Of a stretch of DNA of 23,549 bases, positions 1 to 8,974 are shown piece by piece. How positions within the stretch are numbered: the first letter of the stretch is position 1; each line of letters begins with the position of its first letter. The notes below the pieces were generated by a model. The model did no database searches. It was not told the DNA's origin and was given only the letters and a program-made list of their open reading frames with translations. A program made the translations under genes and the position numbers. Source of the DNA: JAFEBO01 sp044375915 (GTDB taxonomy: Bacteria > Planctomycetota > Phycisphaerae > Phycisphaerales > UBA1924); NCBI GenBank assembly GCA_044375915.1, contig JBILLU010000032.1:1-23549 (forward strand). Reading direction: 5' to 3'.

Positions 1-372
1 CTGCGGCGAGACACCCCCGGCGGCCGTCTGCAGCTGCACGCTCGCCAGCCCAAGCCACCGCTGAATGATGTTCTTGGTGACGTGGATGTCCTGGATCCGC
101 CGGTAGGTCAGGCTGATCTCCTGCCGCCACAGCCAGCCCCAGCCCATCCAAACGCCCTCATCGTCGAAGCGGTACCGCAGCGTGCGGAAGCGGACGAATT
201 GCACAAGAAACACGATCGGAAAAGCGATCAGTGTGAATGCGGACGTGATGGCGTAGTACCGCAAGAGGGCATCGTCCGGGCGCGTGATCCTCGCCGCGTC
301 GAAGTCCGCGCCGGTCCCGTGCGGTACAGGGTTTGACATCCGACTCGCCGTGCCTGTCTGCCTGCTCGTCAT
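1..372 (-). CDS. PH (bPH2/DUF304, YdbS-like) domain membrane protein, partial
   Basis: The gene runs off the left edge, so only about 124 N-terminal residues are visible. Read on the minus strand, a short polar leader is followed by a hydrophobic helix (YYAITSAFTLIAFPIVFLVQ). Then comes the characteristic start of a bacterial PH domain: TLRYRFDDEG, WLWRQEISLTYRRIQDI, and VTKNIIQRWLGLASVQLQT. This Y-R-R-I-Q-D and Q-R-W-L-G-L pattern is typical of YdbS/DUF304 proteins, whose function is poorly known and which often occur in pairs in the membrane. I chose the ATG at 372 because GGAGGT lies just upstream; an ATG at 339 is also possible. The frame stays open without a stop up to an ATG at 651, which would add 93 residues unlike the family. 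I treat that as non-coding extension but cannot exclude it. Confidence 0.8.
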   Translation of the reverse strand, partial: MTSRQTGTASRMSNPVPHGTGADFDAARITRPDDALLRYYAITSAFTLIAFPIVFLVQFVRFRTLRYRFDDEGVWMGWGWLWRQEISLTYRRIQDIHVTKNIIQRWLGLASVQLQTAAGGVSPQ

Positions 373-948
373 GAGACCTCCCGTCGCTTGTTGGGCTCCG
401 ACGCGTTCGGGTTCCTCGTTCCGACGCAGCGAACGGTCGGGGAACTCTGCAAGACGCCGCCGCACGGCCAAAGGCCCTGGTGTCGCGACGCACCAGCCAA
501 GCGCAGGCAAGACTCCTCGGACTCTCAACAGCGCGGACGCGGATACAGCGTCTACGAGCGGGTTCCAGGGTCCCTGCTGCACCCCGCGCACGGCCCGACC
601 CGCAGCCAGAATAGCGTCGGCGGAGCCAAACAGATCCGCGGTGACGGTCATTCATGACGCCTCGGAAGTGGCGGCGGTTGGAGCTAAAGTGAACGAAACG
701 ACAGTGCGTAATCCCCGGCCGCGACCTCGCGTTCTCGGGCGTGTACGTCCGCGAAAGGTGCCCGCCGCCGCGTTCCGCGTGACGCGAACTGGCTGTCCAG
801 CTGATCCGCCTACCAGACGCGTCAAGCCTGCGCGAATTTTGCAAGACCCGACCTCAATCCAGACATCTGCTTGCGGAAAAGGTGACGGAGCGTCCGTCCG
901 GAGGGGAACAAGGTCCGGCGATCCGGGCTTTTGAAGGCAGTCGCGGAC
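373..948. other. Intergenic region, no gene supported
   Basis: These 576 bp separate the divergent bPH2 and sigma-factor genes. Several open frames cross it, but all have Arg/Pro/Ser-rich translations typical of chance frames in GC-rich DNA. The one frame worth noting is the in-frame upstream extension of the bPH2 gene to 651. I see no tRNA, convincing hairpin terminator or repeat here. Confidence 0.5.
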
Positions 949-954
949 TAGGCT
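949..954 (+). promoter_or_regulatory. TAnnnT box (TAGGCT), probable -10 of the sigma-factor gene
   Basis: TAGGCT ends 10 nt before the ATG at 965 and there is no Shine-Dalgarno sequence. A start site 6-7 nt downstream would give a leader of only a few bases. The same arrangement precedes at least six other genes in this window. No convincing -35 is visible. Confidence 0.4.
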
Positions 955-964
955 ACCACTCGGT

Positions 965-1675
965 ATGAGCTTCGAGGGATCCGACAAGAACCCCGCGAAG
1001 GATGGTGGCCCCGCACAGAATGCACGGGGTGTCGCTTCATCGACGCCCGTGGAAGCTGGTATGGCGGTGGGACCGCAGGCCCGCTTGAGTCAGGAGGAAT
1101 TCGTTCGGCTGCTTGAGAAGTGCCGCCCCGCTCTGCTGATCGTGGCATCGGCAGTTCTCGGCGACCGGCACGAAGCGGACGACGTGGTGCAGGAGGCCAG
1201 CTTGATCGGTCTTTCGTCTTTGGATCGATTCACGCCAGGCACGTCCTTTGAAGGCTGGATGTCGCAGATCGTCCGGAACGTTGGCCGAAACACCTCCAGG
1301 AAGCGGGCCCGCAACCCTGCTTCGCCCTCGGGCCAGGAGATGATTGACGCCCGAGCTGGGTCGACAACCCATGTTCCCGTCGGTGGTGAGTTCAGGCAGC
1401 GGCGCGAGATCCCGATGACCGGCGACGGCAGAACCGCCAACCCCGCAATCTTCGACACCTCCGTGCACCGGGCCATCATGTCGCTCGACGAAGTGTCTAG
1501 GGTTTGCATCCTTTTGCGCACCGTTGGCGAACTCTCCTACGCCCAGATCGCGGCGATCACCGATCTCAACGAGAACACGGCGATGAGCCACGTCTTCCGC
1601 TCCCGCCGCCTTCTCCGCGAACGCATGTCCGGCCATTTCGACCAAACCAACAGTGAGGAGGATGGCAGCAGGTGA
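965..1675 (+). CDS. ECF-type RNA polymerase sigma factor
   Basis: This 236-aa protein has sigma-70 region 2 at about residues 45-117 (LGDRHEADDVVQEASLIG, then FEGWMSQIVRNVGRN and a basic RKRAR) and region 4 at about 172-221 (SLDEVSRVCILLRTVGEL, SYAQIAAITDLNENTAMSHV). It has no region 1 or 3, as expected for an ECF factor. It would redirect RNA polymerase to a small regulon in response to a membrane signal. The 40-residue N-terminus and the 55-residue linker between the domains are long and low in complexity. The stop TGA overlaps the GTG start of the next gene by 4 nt (GTGA), the usual translational coupling of a sigma factor to its anti-sigma factor. The start has no Shine-Dalgarno; a TAGGCT box sits 10 nt upstream. 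I could not assign an ECF subgroup. Confidence 0.9.
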   Translation: MSFEGSDKNPAKDGGPAQNARGVASSTPVEAGMAVGPQARLSQEEFVRLLEKCRPALLIVASAVLGDRHEADDVVQEASLIGLSSLDRFTPGTSFEGWMSQIVRNVGRNTSRKRARNPASPSGQEMIDARAGSTTHVPVGGEFRQRREIPMTGDGRTANPAIFDTSVHRAIMSLDEVSRVCILLRTVGELSYAQIAAITDLNENTAMSHVFRSRRLLRERMSGHFDQTNSEEDGSR

Positions 1676-2466
1676 GCAATCTCTCACCCCATCTCCTCGA
1701 CGCGCTCGACCGTTATCTCGACGGTGCGATGTCGCCTGCCGAGCGGTCGGCATTCGAGCAGGAGCTGGCATCCCTGCCTGAGCTTCGCGTCGCACACGAT
1801 CAGGCTGTCATCTGGCAGCGCGACATCGACGCTTCTTTGCGGGCGCAGTTCTCCGCCGCCGCGCTCGATCTGAACGCCGCCAAGCCATCCCGGAGCGGAA
1901 ACACCCGGAGCACCTCCGGCCCGGCGCGTCCGTTGCAATTCCCCAAGTGGCTCCCGCTGGCCGCCGCCGCGTTGATTGGCGTCGTCGGCCTCGTCGGGGT
2001 CTACTTCATCTCTGGTGCCCGCCCGGGCAGCGTTGTCGCCACCGTTCGCCCCACGCTCGCCGCGCTTTACAACGCCACCGTGGACGCCGGCTTCAAGCCC
2101 GAAGAGGTCTGCACGACCCGCGACAAGTTCGCCGACTGGCTCGGCACGAAGTTTGGCGTCTCGCTCGCGCCCCGCGAGGAACGCGCTGACATCACGCTGG
2201 TCGGCTGGTCGTACTCCCAAGCGATCTCGCCGTACACAGGCGTCTTGCTGGCTACATCCGATGGGCAGCCCATCATCGTCGCGCTTGACCTCAAGGTCCG
2301 TGAGTCGGGCAAGGGCCCGCCCGTGGCCGGCGAATTGCTCGCCCGCGGCAAGGCACTGCACGTCCACAAGGCGGTGATCAACGGGCTGTCGCTCTACGAA
2401 ATCTCGCCGCTGGATAAGCCACGCATCATTGACAACCTCGAGCAATTGCCCCCTGCGGGCAATTGA
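1672..2466 (+). CDS. Membrane-anchored anti-sigma factor
   Basis: This 264-aa protein starts at GTG, overlapping the sigma-factor stop, with a GAGGAGGA ribosome site about 9 nt upstream. The N-terminus has the anti-sigma signature LDRYLDGAMSPAERSAFEQE (residues 12-31), expected to form the cytoplasmic helical domain that holds the sigma factor. It lacks the HxxxCxxC zinc motif. A Pro/Ser-rich linker leads to one transmembrane helix at about 94-114 (LPLAAAALIGVVGLVGVYFI). The exported domain of about 150 aa ends in LYEISPLDKPRIIDN. It contains one Cys (VCTTRDKFADWLG) and I do not recognise its fold; it is probably the signal-sensing part. The operon position and the terminator after it make this a self-contained two-gene signalling unit. 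Confidence 0.85.
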   Translation: MSNLSPHLLDALDRYLDGAMSPAERSAFEQELASLPELRVAHDQAVIWQRDIDASLRAQFSAAALDLNAAKPSRSGNTRSTSGPARPLQFPKWLPLAAAALIGVVGLVGVYFISGARPGSVVATVRPTLAALYNATVDAGFKPEEVCTTRDKFADWLGTKFGVSLAPREERADITLVGWSYSQAISPYTGVLLATSDGQPIIVALDLKVRESGKGPPVAGELLARGKALHVHKAVINGLSLYEISPLDKPRIIDNLEQLPPAGN

Positions 2467-2570
2467 GTGCACGTGCCCGAATCCGAAGCGCTGTTGCAAG
2501 ATTACGTACGTTCTCGGACATTGGAGGAGGGCGGCCGCAGGCGGCTCTGCTCCGATTACCCTTTCCTCAT

Positions 2571-2607
2571 AGCGGGTCCCGCGCCGTTGCGGGCCCGCTT
2601 GCTTTTT
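2571..2607 (+). terminator. Intrinsic terminator of the sigma/anti-sigma operon
   Basis: AGCGGGTCCCGC pairs with GCGGGCCCGCT, an 11-bp stem with a single bulged T and a short GCCGTT loop. It is followed by TTGCTTTTT. It lies about 105 nt after the anti-sigma stop. Confidence 0.75.
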
Positions 2608-2845
2608 GCTCCGCGACGTGGACGGCTTACCCGCGCCCACCTTGACGTCGATTTGCGGCAGTTGAAGCACGCTCGCGATCGTTGCCGCAAAGCCTGGGAA
2701 CGCCGGTCTTCGCTGGCTTTCGTGGCAGCAAGACCGCTGGGGAAACTCCGCCGCGTCACGCGCCGCACGAGCGATGTGGTCTTGACCGGGTCAGTCACAC
2801 ACTTGGTGCGCAAGCTGGTCACTCGCAGCCGAACCACGCTCCCGG
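2608..2845. other. Gene-free spacer
   Basis: Between the terminator and the carbonic-anhydrase-like gene I find no coding sequence that looks real. Overlapping open frames are Arg/Ser-rich and continue through the terminator hairpin or into the next gene out of frame. Confidence 0.5.
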
Positions 2846-2851
2846 TATCAT
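2846..2851 (+). promoter_or_regulatory. TATCAT -10 box of the carbonic-anhydrase-like gene
   Basis: TATCAT ends 6 nt before ATG (spacer GCCCGT) and no Shine-Dalgarno is present. This suggests a leaderless transcript. No clear -35 was seen. Confidence 0.5.
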
Positions 2852-2857
2852 GCCCGT

Positions 2858-3322
2858 ATGCCGGAAAACGCCACGTGCTACAAGAGCTCACTCCGCTACG
2901 ACGCGACGCGCATCCACGCGGCTGCCATGTATTGCTCCGACGGCCGCCTGGGCGAACACTTCGATGACTTTCTCCAGAACTCGTTGATGCTCCCCCGCTA
3001 CGACCGGCTCTGCCTTCCCGGCGGTCCGGCGTGTGTGGCGGGGCATGCGCAAGCCCATCTGGAGGAGTCGGGGGTGGTGGACGAACTCAACTTCCTCGTG
3101 GAGGTGCACAAACTCAAGCGCGTGGTTCTGATCGCGCACAGCAGCTGCGCGTTCTATGCCAGCCGACTGGAACTGAAGGAGCCGCGGCTCGAACTCGTAC
3201 AGAAAGCCGATCTTGTCCGGGCCGCGGCGTTCGTGCACCGAGTGACCGGGATCGACAAGATCGAGGCATATTTCGCGCGGCTGGTCGACGGCGGGATTAA
3301 CTTCGAGCGTGTGGACGCCTGA
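2858..3322 (+). CDS. Small beta-carbonic-anhydrase-like protein
   Basis: This 154-aa protein carries the beta-carbonic anhydrase zinc and catalytic pattern: CSDGR (Cys26, Asp28, Arg30) and HSSC (His94, Cys97). Between them is LPGGPACVAG, in the place of the conserved glycine-rich turn after the second strand. In beta-CAs, Cys-His-Cys bind zinc and the Asp-Arg dyad helps activate water for CO2 hydration. The protein is shorter than classical beta-CAs, which are usually around 200 aa or more. The spacing and the LIAHSSCAFY context look like the CA-like proteins of unknown substrate found in many genomes. The start follows a TATCAT box with no ribosome site. It stands alone, 57 nt before a DUF1801 gene that has its own box. 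Catalytic activity is plausible from the residues but not shown. Confidence 0.7.
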   Translation: MPENATCYKSSLRYDATRIHAAAMYCSDGRLGEHFDDFLQNSLMLPRYDRLCLPGGPACVAGHAQAHLEESGVVDELNFLVEVHKLKRVVLIAHSSCAFYASRLELKEPRLELVQKADLVRAAAFVHRVTGIDKIEAYFARLVDGGINFERVDA

Positions 3323-3367
3323 AGTCCGGTGGACCGCGGCCGAACCAACGGCGTTTGGCGGGCGCGG

Positions 3368-3373
3368 TATGCT
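3368..3373 (+). promoter_or_regulatory. TATGCT -10 box of the DUF1801 gene
   Basis: TATGCT ends 6 nt before the ATG at 3380 (spacer GGGCGA), with no Shine-Dalgarno, fitting leaderless transcription. Confidence 0.5.
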
Positions 3374-3379
3374 GGGCGA

Positions 3380-3919
3380 ATGCAGAGCAAAGCCGCCACT
3401 GTGAAGGAATATCTCGCATCGCTGCCCGATGACCGCCGCAAGGCGCTGGAAGCGGTGCGCAAGGTTGTCAACGACAATCTCGACAAGGGATTCGAAGAGG
3501 GGATGTCGTACGGCATGATCGGCTGGAGCGTGCCGCACTCGATCTATCCCGACGGGTATCACTGCAACCCCGAGCAGCCGCTGCCCTTTGCGGGGCTGGC
3601 ATCGCAGAAGGGTGCCATGTCGTTCTATCTCATGTGCATCTACGGCGACGAGAAGCAACGCGATGCCTTCATCGCCGACTGGAAGAAGTCCGGCAAGAAG
3701 CTCGACATGGGTAAGTCGTGCATCCGCTTCAAGAAAATCGACGAGCTGCCGCTGGATGTGATCGGCCGGGCGATCAAGCGGGTTTCGCTGAAGGGCTATG
3801 TTGCGGCGTATGAGTCGACGCGACCAAAAAGCGCCAAAGCCGCGGCAAAGAAGAAGGTCGCCGCGCCGAAGAAGAAGGCAGCCGCAGCGAAGAAGACGCG
3901 CCGTGCGGGATCGCGTTGA
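3380..3919 (+). CDS. DUF1801 (YdhG-like) protein with a Lys/Ala-rich C-terminal tail
   Basis: This 179-aa protein matches DUF1801 across about residues 1-145: TVKEYLASLPDDRRKALEAV, the EEGMSYGMIGW strand, PFAGLASQKGAMSFYLMCIY, and KLDMGKSCIRFKKIDELPLD. The family is small, cytoplasmic and of uncertain role. The last 30 or so residues are a repetitive basic tail (KSAKAAAKKKVAAPKKKAAA, then KKTRRAGSR) resembling the C-terminal domain of histone H1 and its bacterial mimics, so nucleic-acid binding is a reasonable inference. I chose the ATG at 3380 over an earlier GTG at 3329 because homology begins there and a TATGCT box sits 6 nt upstream. Confidence 0.8.
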   Translation: MQSKAATVKEYLASLPDDRRKALEAVRKVVNDNLDKGFEEGMSYGMIGWSVPHSIYPDGYHCNPEQPLPFAGLASQKGAMSFYLMCIYGDEKQRDAFIADWKKSGKKLDMGKSCIRFKKIDELPLDVIGRAIKRVSLKGYVAAYESTRPKSAKAAAKKKVAAPKKKAAAAKKTRRAGSR

Positions 3920-3999
3920 TCGACTGGCGTGATCGGTACAAGGTTGACGCGGTTGCGCTCGCGGGTGGCTTGGGCACAGCTTTCCATCTGAGATTGTGG

Positions 4000-4005
4000 T
4001 ATGCT
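4000..4005 (+). promoter_or_regulatory. Possible -10 (TGTGGTATGCT) for the DUF1254 gene
   Basis: The hexamer TATGCT is the same as that used upstream of the DUF1801 gene. It sits 64 nt before the next start, so this transcript would have a normal leader. That agrees with the good Shine-Dalgarno found there. No clear -35. Confidence 0.3.
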
Positions 4006-4069
4006 CCGGACGCGGGGAGATCCATCGGCACTCGGCGGCTCGTCGCTCCTGACGCTCGAAGGAGAAATC

Positions 4070-5518
4070 ATGAACACACGCCGTCCGTCTCTCTCGAAAC
4101 TGCATCTGATGTGCTGCGTCTCTGGACTGAGCATGTGCGTTGCCGCTGCGGGAGCACGCGAGGTTGCGCGCGACCAAGCTCAAACCGCGTCGGTCTCAGA
4201 GCAAGAGGCGTTTGAGATCGGCGTCGAGGCGTATCACTACTTCTACCCGCTGCTCTCGATGGACGTGACGCGGCGGGTGGTCACAAACGTGCCGCCGGGC
4301 GCACGACCGGGGATGGGGCCCGCGAACGCATTCCACCACATGACGGCGTACCCGACCGCGGACTTCCGTGAGGTCGTGCGGCCGAACTTCGATACGTTGT
4401 ACTCCTCGGCGTGGCTCGACCTGACGAAGGAGCCGCAGGTCATCACCGCGCCGGACACCGGCGGACGCTACTACCTGCTTCCGATGCTCGACATGTGGTC
4501 CAACGTGTTTTCCTCACCGGGCAAGCGCACGAGCGGAACCAGCTCGGGACGCTGGGCGATCGTGCCGCCGGGTTGGAGAGGCACTTTGCCCGACGGCGTC
4601 GCCCGTATTGATTCGCCCACGCCGCACGTATGGGTCATCGGCCGCACCCAGACCAACGGCCCCGACGACTACGCCGCGGTGCACAAGGTGCAGGCGGGCT
4701 ACACGATCACACCGCTCTCGCGGTGGGGCAAGGGCGTCGAGGCACCGGCGTATCAGCCTGATGCGACGGTGGACATGAAGACGCCGCCGCTGGTGCAGGT
4801 GAACACGATGCCAGCGGAGAAGTACTTCAAGTACGCGAGCGAACTGATGGCGCTGCACCCACCGGCGTTGACGGACTGGTCGCAGATCGCGCGGTTTGAG
4901 CGGATCGGGATCCGCCGCGGCGAGGTGTTCGACTTCGCGGCCGCACCGGCGCCGGTCCAGGCGGGTCTGCGCCGCGCGACGTCCGCCGGTCTGGAGCGCA
5001 TGAAGACGAAGATCGCCACGCTGGCACGCTCGGCGAACGGCTGGCAGATGAACACCGACACGATGGGCGTCTACGGCAACTACTACCTCAAGCGGGCGAT
5101 CGTCGCGCTCGTGGGGCTGGGAGCCAATCAGCCCGAGGACGCGGTGTACCCGCTGTGCATCGGCGACGCGGACGGCAAGCCGTTGATGGGCGAGAATCGT
5201 TACGAGATTCGCTTCTCGAAAGAAGAACTTCCGCCGACGAACGCGTTCTGGTCGCTGACCATGTACGACGCCGCGGGCTTCCAAGTTGCGAACGCGCTGA
5301 ACCGGTTCGCGATCGGAGATCGGGACGCGCTCAAGTACAATGCGGACGGCTCGTTGACCATCTACATCCAGCACGCGAACCCGGGGCCGGAGAAGGAGTC
5401 CAACTGGCTGCCGTCGCCTTCGGCGGGCGCGCTGGGGCTCACGATGCGTATCTATTCGCCGAAGCCGCCGGTGCTGGATGGCCGATGGAATCCGCCGGCG
5501 GTGCGGCGTGTGAACTAA
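4070..5518 (+). CDS. Exported DUF1254/DUF1214 domain protein
   Basis: This 482-aa protein starts at ATG 4070 after AAGGAG with good spacing. The first 35 residues form a signal peptide (basic N-terminus, LHLMCCVSGLSMCVAAAGA), so it should act in the periplasm. The N-terminal half is DUF1254: EAYHYFYPLLSMDVTRRVV, FREVVRPNFDTLYSSAWLDL, GRYYLLPMLDMWSNVF. The C-terminal half is DUF1214: NRYEIRFSKEELPPTNAFWS, LTMYDAAGF, and the ending SPSAGALGLTMRIYSPKPP. These domains usually occur together in proteins of unknown function, often described as required for attachment to the host cell or as envelope proteins. The next gene, 85 nt downstream, encodes an outer-membrane barrel, so both may serve the envelope. 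No truncation is seen. Confidence 0.88.
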   Translation: MNTRRPSLSKLHLMCCVSGLSMCVAAAGAREVARDQAQTASVSEQEAFEIGVEAYHYFYPLLSMDVTRRVVTNVPPGARPGMGPANAFHHMTAYPTADFREVVRPNFDTLYSSAWLDLTKEPQVITAPDTGGRYYLLPMLDMWSNVFSSPGKRTSGTSSGRWAIVPPGWRGTLPDGVARIDSPTPHVWVIGRTQTNGPDDYAAVHKVQAGYTITPLSRWGKGVEAPAYQPDATVDMKTPPLVQVNTMPAEKYFKYASELMALHPPALTDWSQIARFERIGIRRGEVFDFAAAPAPVQAGLRRATSAGLERMKTKIATLARSANGWQMNTDTMGVYGNYYLKRAIVALVGLGANQPEDAVYPLCIGDADGKPLMGENRYEIRFSKEELPPTNAFWSLTMYDAAGFQVANALNRFAIGDRDALKYNADGSLTIYIQHANPGPEKESNWLPSPSAGALGLTMRIYSPKPPVLDGRWNPPAVRRVN

Positions 5519-5520
5519 AG

Positions 5521-5560
5521 GTGTCAAGAACGACGCGTGTCAACGCGATACGCGTGTCAA
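5521..5560 (+). repeat. Three direct GTGTCAA repeats between the DUF1254 and barrel genes
   Basis: GTGTCAA occurs at 5521, 5537 and 5554, at 16- and 17-nt steps, two copies being CGCGTGTCAA. Read on the other strand they are three TTGACAC units. The spacing is too regular for chance and suggests an operator. The half-site resembles TGTCAAG in the operators at 22427-22492. Confidence 0.45.
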
Positions 5561-5603
5561 AGACCAGTGTGCTTGGCCTCGCTCGGCCTTGTTCGGAGTG
5601 CCC

Positions 5604-6542
5604 ATGAATCCCAAGTTGATGTTCGCAATGGTCGGAGTCGTCGTCGGTCAGAATCTGTGCGTCGGCGCGAAACCCGCGCCGGCGGTGTCGGACGGGGCGT
5701 CGAAGTCGGCGACAACGGCTGCCTCGCCCTCGGCAACCTCGGTGGCTGGTGCACAGACTCAGCGAGGAACCGTCGCCTTCACGCCGTACATCTGGCTCAC
5801 GAGCATCAACGGCACGATGGGCGTGCGGGGCGTCAGCACGGACGTGGACGCATCATTCCTTGACATTCTCGACAAGTCCGATTCGATCATCGGCCTCATG
5901 GGTGCGCTGGACGTTGAGGTCGATCGCTTCGTCATGCAGATCAACGCCGCGTACACGAAGGCCGAGGTGCCCGACCAGCGTGGGCGTGCGATCAACGGAC
6001 CGAGCGGCGGGAGCGGCTCGGTGGCGGCGCAGATCAACGCCACGGCGAGCAACCTATGGGTTGAGGGGTTTGCCGGCTATCGGGTGGTCGATACCCGTCG
6101 GGCCGGAGAGACTCCGACGCACTTCACGCTCGATGCATTCGGCGGCGTTCGAGTCACTGACATGGAGATGGACCTTGACGTCACGGCGAGCGCGAACGCG
6201 ACGCTGCCGACCGGCGAGGTGCTGCAGGCCGGCACGCAGCGCGGGATCTCCGAAGGACAGACATGGGTCGAACCCTTTGTCGGACTCCGCGGGGCACTCG
6301 AACTGCACGAGAACTGGGTCTTCTCGCTCCGCGCAGACGTCGGCGGATTCGGAGTGGATGACTCGGACTTCTCGTGGCAGGCGGTCGCAGCGCTCGGATA
6401 CCGCTGGCGCCGCGACAACTGGATGTACAGCGTCTTCGCGGGCTACCGCGCGCTTGGCCAAGACTACTCCTCGTCCACGTTCACATGGGACGCGGTCACG
6501 CATGGCCCGATGCTGGGCATGCAGTTCGCGTATCGCTTCTAG
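5604..6542 (+). CDS. Outer-membrane beta-barrel protein
   Basis: This 312-aa protein has a signal peptide (MNPKLMFAMVGVVVGQNLCV), an Ala/Ser/Thr-rich linker to about residue 50, and then a chain of alternating-hydrophobic strands typical of an 8-to-12-strand barrel. Examples are VAFTPYIWLTSINGTMGVRG, NLWVEGFAGYRVVD, ENWVFSLRADVGGFGV, WMYSVFAGYRALGQDY, and a C-terminal strand MLGMQFAYRF ending in Phe, the usual barrel-assembly signal. The opening TPYIWLTSINGTMGV is common in OmpW/OmpA-like proteins of unknown ligand. ATG 5604 was chosen over an upstream TTG because the signal peptide begins there and GGAG precedes it by 6 nt. It converges on eno with a 12-nt gap. Confidence 0.8.
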   Translation: MNPKLMFAMVGVVVGQNLCVGAKPAPAVSDGASKSATTAASPSATSVAGAQTQRGTVAFTPYIWLTSINGTMGVRGVSTDVDASFLDILDKSDSIIGLMGALDVEVDRFVMQINAAYTKAEVPDQRGRAINGPSGGSGSVAAQINATASNLWVEGFAGYRVVDTRRAGETPTHFTLDAFGGVRVTDMEMDLDVTASANATLPTGEVLQAGTQRGISEGQTWVEPFVGLRGALELHENWVFSLRADVGGFGVDDSDFSWQAVAALGYRWRRDNWMYSVFAGYRALGQDYSSSTFTWDAVTHGPMLGMQFAYRF

Positions 6543-6554
6543 CCCGCGGTCCGC

Positions 6555-7853
<1,299 letters not shown>

Positions 7854-7884
7854 GGGACGCTCCGGTGGGAGGTTGGGGATCGGG

Positions 7885-7906
7885 AAAAACCGAGCGGAGG
7901 GCTCGG
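7885..7906 (-). terminator. Intrinsic terminator of the ribH-nusB-ftsY operon
   Basis: On the minus strand CCGAGC-CCTCC-GCTCGG forms a perfect 6-bp stem followed directly by TTTTT. It lies between the ftsY stop (8011) and the eno start (7853) and would insulate eno. Confidence 0.8.
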
Positions 7907-8010
7907 CATGCGAGGGTACGCGGCGCGGGGGTGGGGTTCTAGTTCGGACGCCGGACTCTGTGGACGTCGGTGACCCACTCGCTCACGCTCGGGGCTCGTT
8001 AGAGACAGGC

Positions 8011-8973
8011 CTACTCCGCAAACATGGCCTCGACGAAGGTCTCGGGGTCGAAGGGCTGGACGTCGTCGGGGGTTTCGCCGACACCGATGAACTTGACGGG
8101 GATCTTGGTGGTGTCGCGGATGGCGACGACGATGCCGCCCTTGGCCGTGCCGTCGAGTTTGGCGAGGAAGATGCCGGTGACACCGGGGGCTTCGCCGCGG
8201 GGGCCTTCGCTGGGGACGCCGGCGATGGCGCGGTCGAACTCCTCGGCTTGGCGGAGGGCGTTCTGGCCCGCGGTGGCGTCGAGCACGAGCAGGACCTCGT
8301 GCGGCGCGCCGGGGATTTGCTTGGACGCGACGGCGCGGATCTTGGTGAGCTGTCGCATCAGCGGGTCTTGCGTCTGCAGGCGGCCGGCGGTGTCGAGGAT
8401 GAGCACGTCGACGCCGCGGGCCTTGGCGGCTTGGCAAGCGTCGAACGCAACGGCGGCGGGGTCGCCGCCTTGCTGGCCTTTGACGACCTCAATTCCGAGG
8501 CGCTCGCCCCAGATTTCGAGCTGCCGTACCGCGCCAGCGCGGAAGGTGTCGCAGGCGCCGAGCAGGACCTTGTTGCCCTGCGACTGGAGCATCTTGGCGA
8601 GTTTGCTGATGCTGGTGGTCTTGCCGGCACCGTTGACGCCGGTGATCAGGATGACGGTGGGCTTGTCGGTGCCGCGGCGGAGGGCTCGGTCCTGAGCCGG
8701 CCAGAGCGCCTTCATCTCGGCCTTGAGATAGGTCAGGACCTGATCGCCGCTGTCAATGCGGCCGGCGCGGAAGTCGGCGCGGATCTGGTCGACGAGGCGG
8801 CTCGTGGTGACCGGACCGACGTCGGCGGCGAGCAGGCGGGTCTGGATCTCGTCGATGGTCTTCTCGTCGAGGCGACGGCCGGTGAGCAGTGAACGCAGGC
8901 CGCTGACGAAGACCTCGCGCGTCTTCTCCAGCCCGGCTTTCACCTTGCTGACGATCGACGAGAAGAAGCCCAT
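8011..8973 (-). CDS. ftsY: Signal recognition particle receptor FtsY
   Basis: This 320-aa GTPase docks SRP-ribosome complexes at the membrane. The N domain (1-95) is followed by the G domain: P-loop TGVNGAGKTT (111-120), CDTFRAGAVRQLEIW, DTAGRLQTQD (194-203), AKLDGTAKGG (271-280), and the closing GVGETPDDVQPFDPETFVEA. There is no long acidic A domain; the N-terminus (MGFFSSIVSKVKAGLEKTRE) is probably the membrane-binding helix. Two details differ from textbook FtsY. The G4 motif is AKLD rather than TKLD, and about 10 extra residues (PSEGPRGEAPG) lie just before it. ATG 8973 was chosen over the longer open frame because family homology starts there and it follows the nusB stop by 1 nt (TGACATG), implying coupling. 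Confidence 0.97.
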   Translation of the reverse strand: MGFFSSIVSKVKAGLEKTREVFVSGLRSLLTGRRLDEKTIDEIQTRLLAADVGPVTTSRLVDQIRADFRAGRIDSGDQVLTYLKAEMKALWPAQDRALRRGTDKPTVILITGVNGAGKTTSISKLAKMLQSQGNKVLLGACDTFRAGAVRQLEIWGERLGIEVVKGQQGGDPAAVAFDACQAAKARGVDVLILDTAGRLQTQDPLMRQLTKIRAVASKQIPGAPHEVLLVLDATAGQNALRQAEEFDRAIAGVPSEGPRGEAPGVTGIFLAKLDGTAKGGIVVAIRDTTKIPVKFIGVGETPDDVQPFDPETFVEAMFAE

Positions 8974-8974
8974 G

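Noticed and set aside
373..651. In-frame 93-codon upstream extension of the bPH2 gene
   Set aside because: The frame is open and fairly gene-like, but the family starts about 30 residues before the first helix and a GGAGGT ribosome site supports ATG 372. Kept as a caveat in the entry.
904..964. ECF-type autoregulatory promoter (GGAAC / GTC) before the sigma factor
   Set aside because: A GGGAAC occurs near 905, but no GTC-type -10 stands at the right distance, so self-recognition cannot be argued from sequence.
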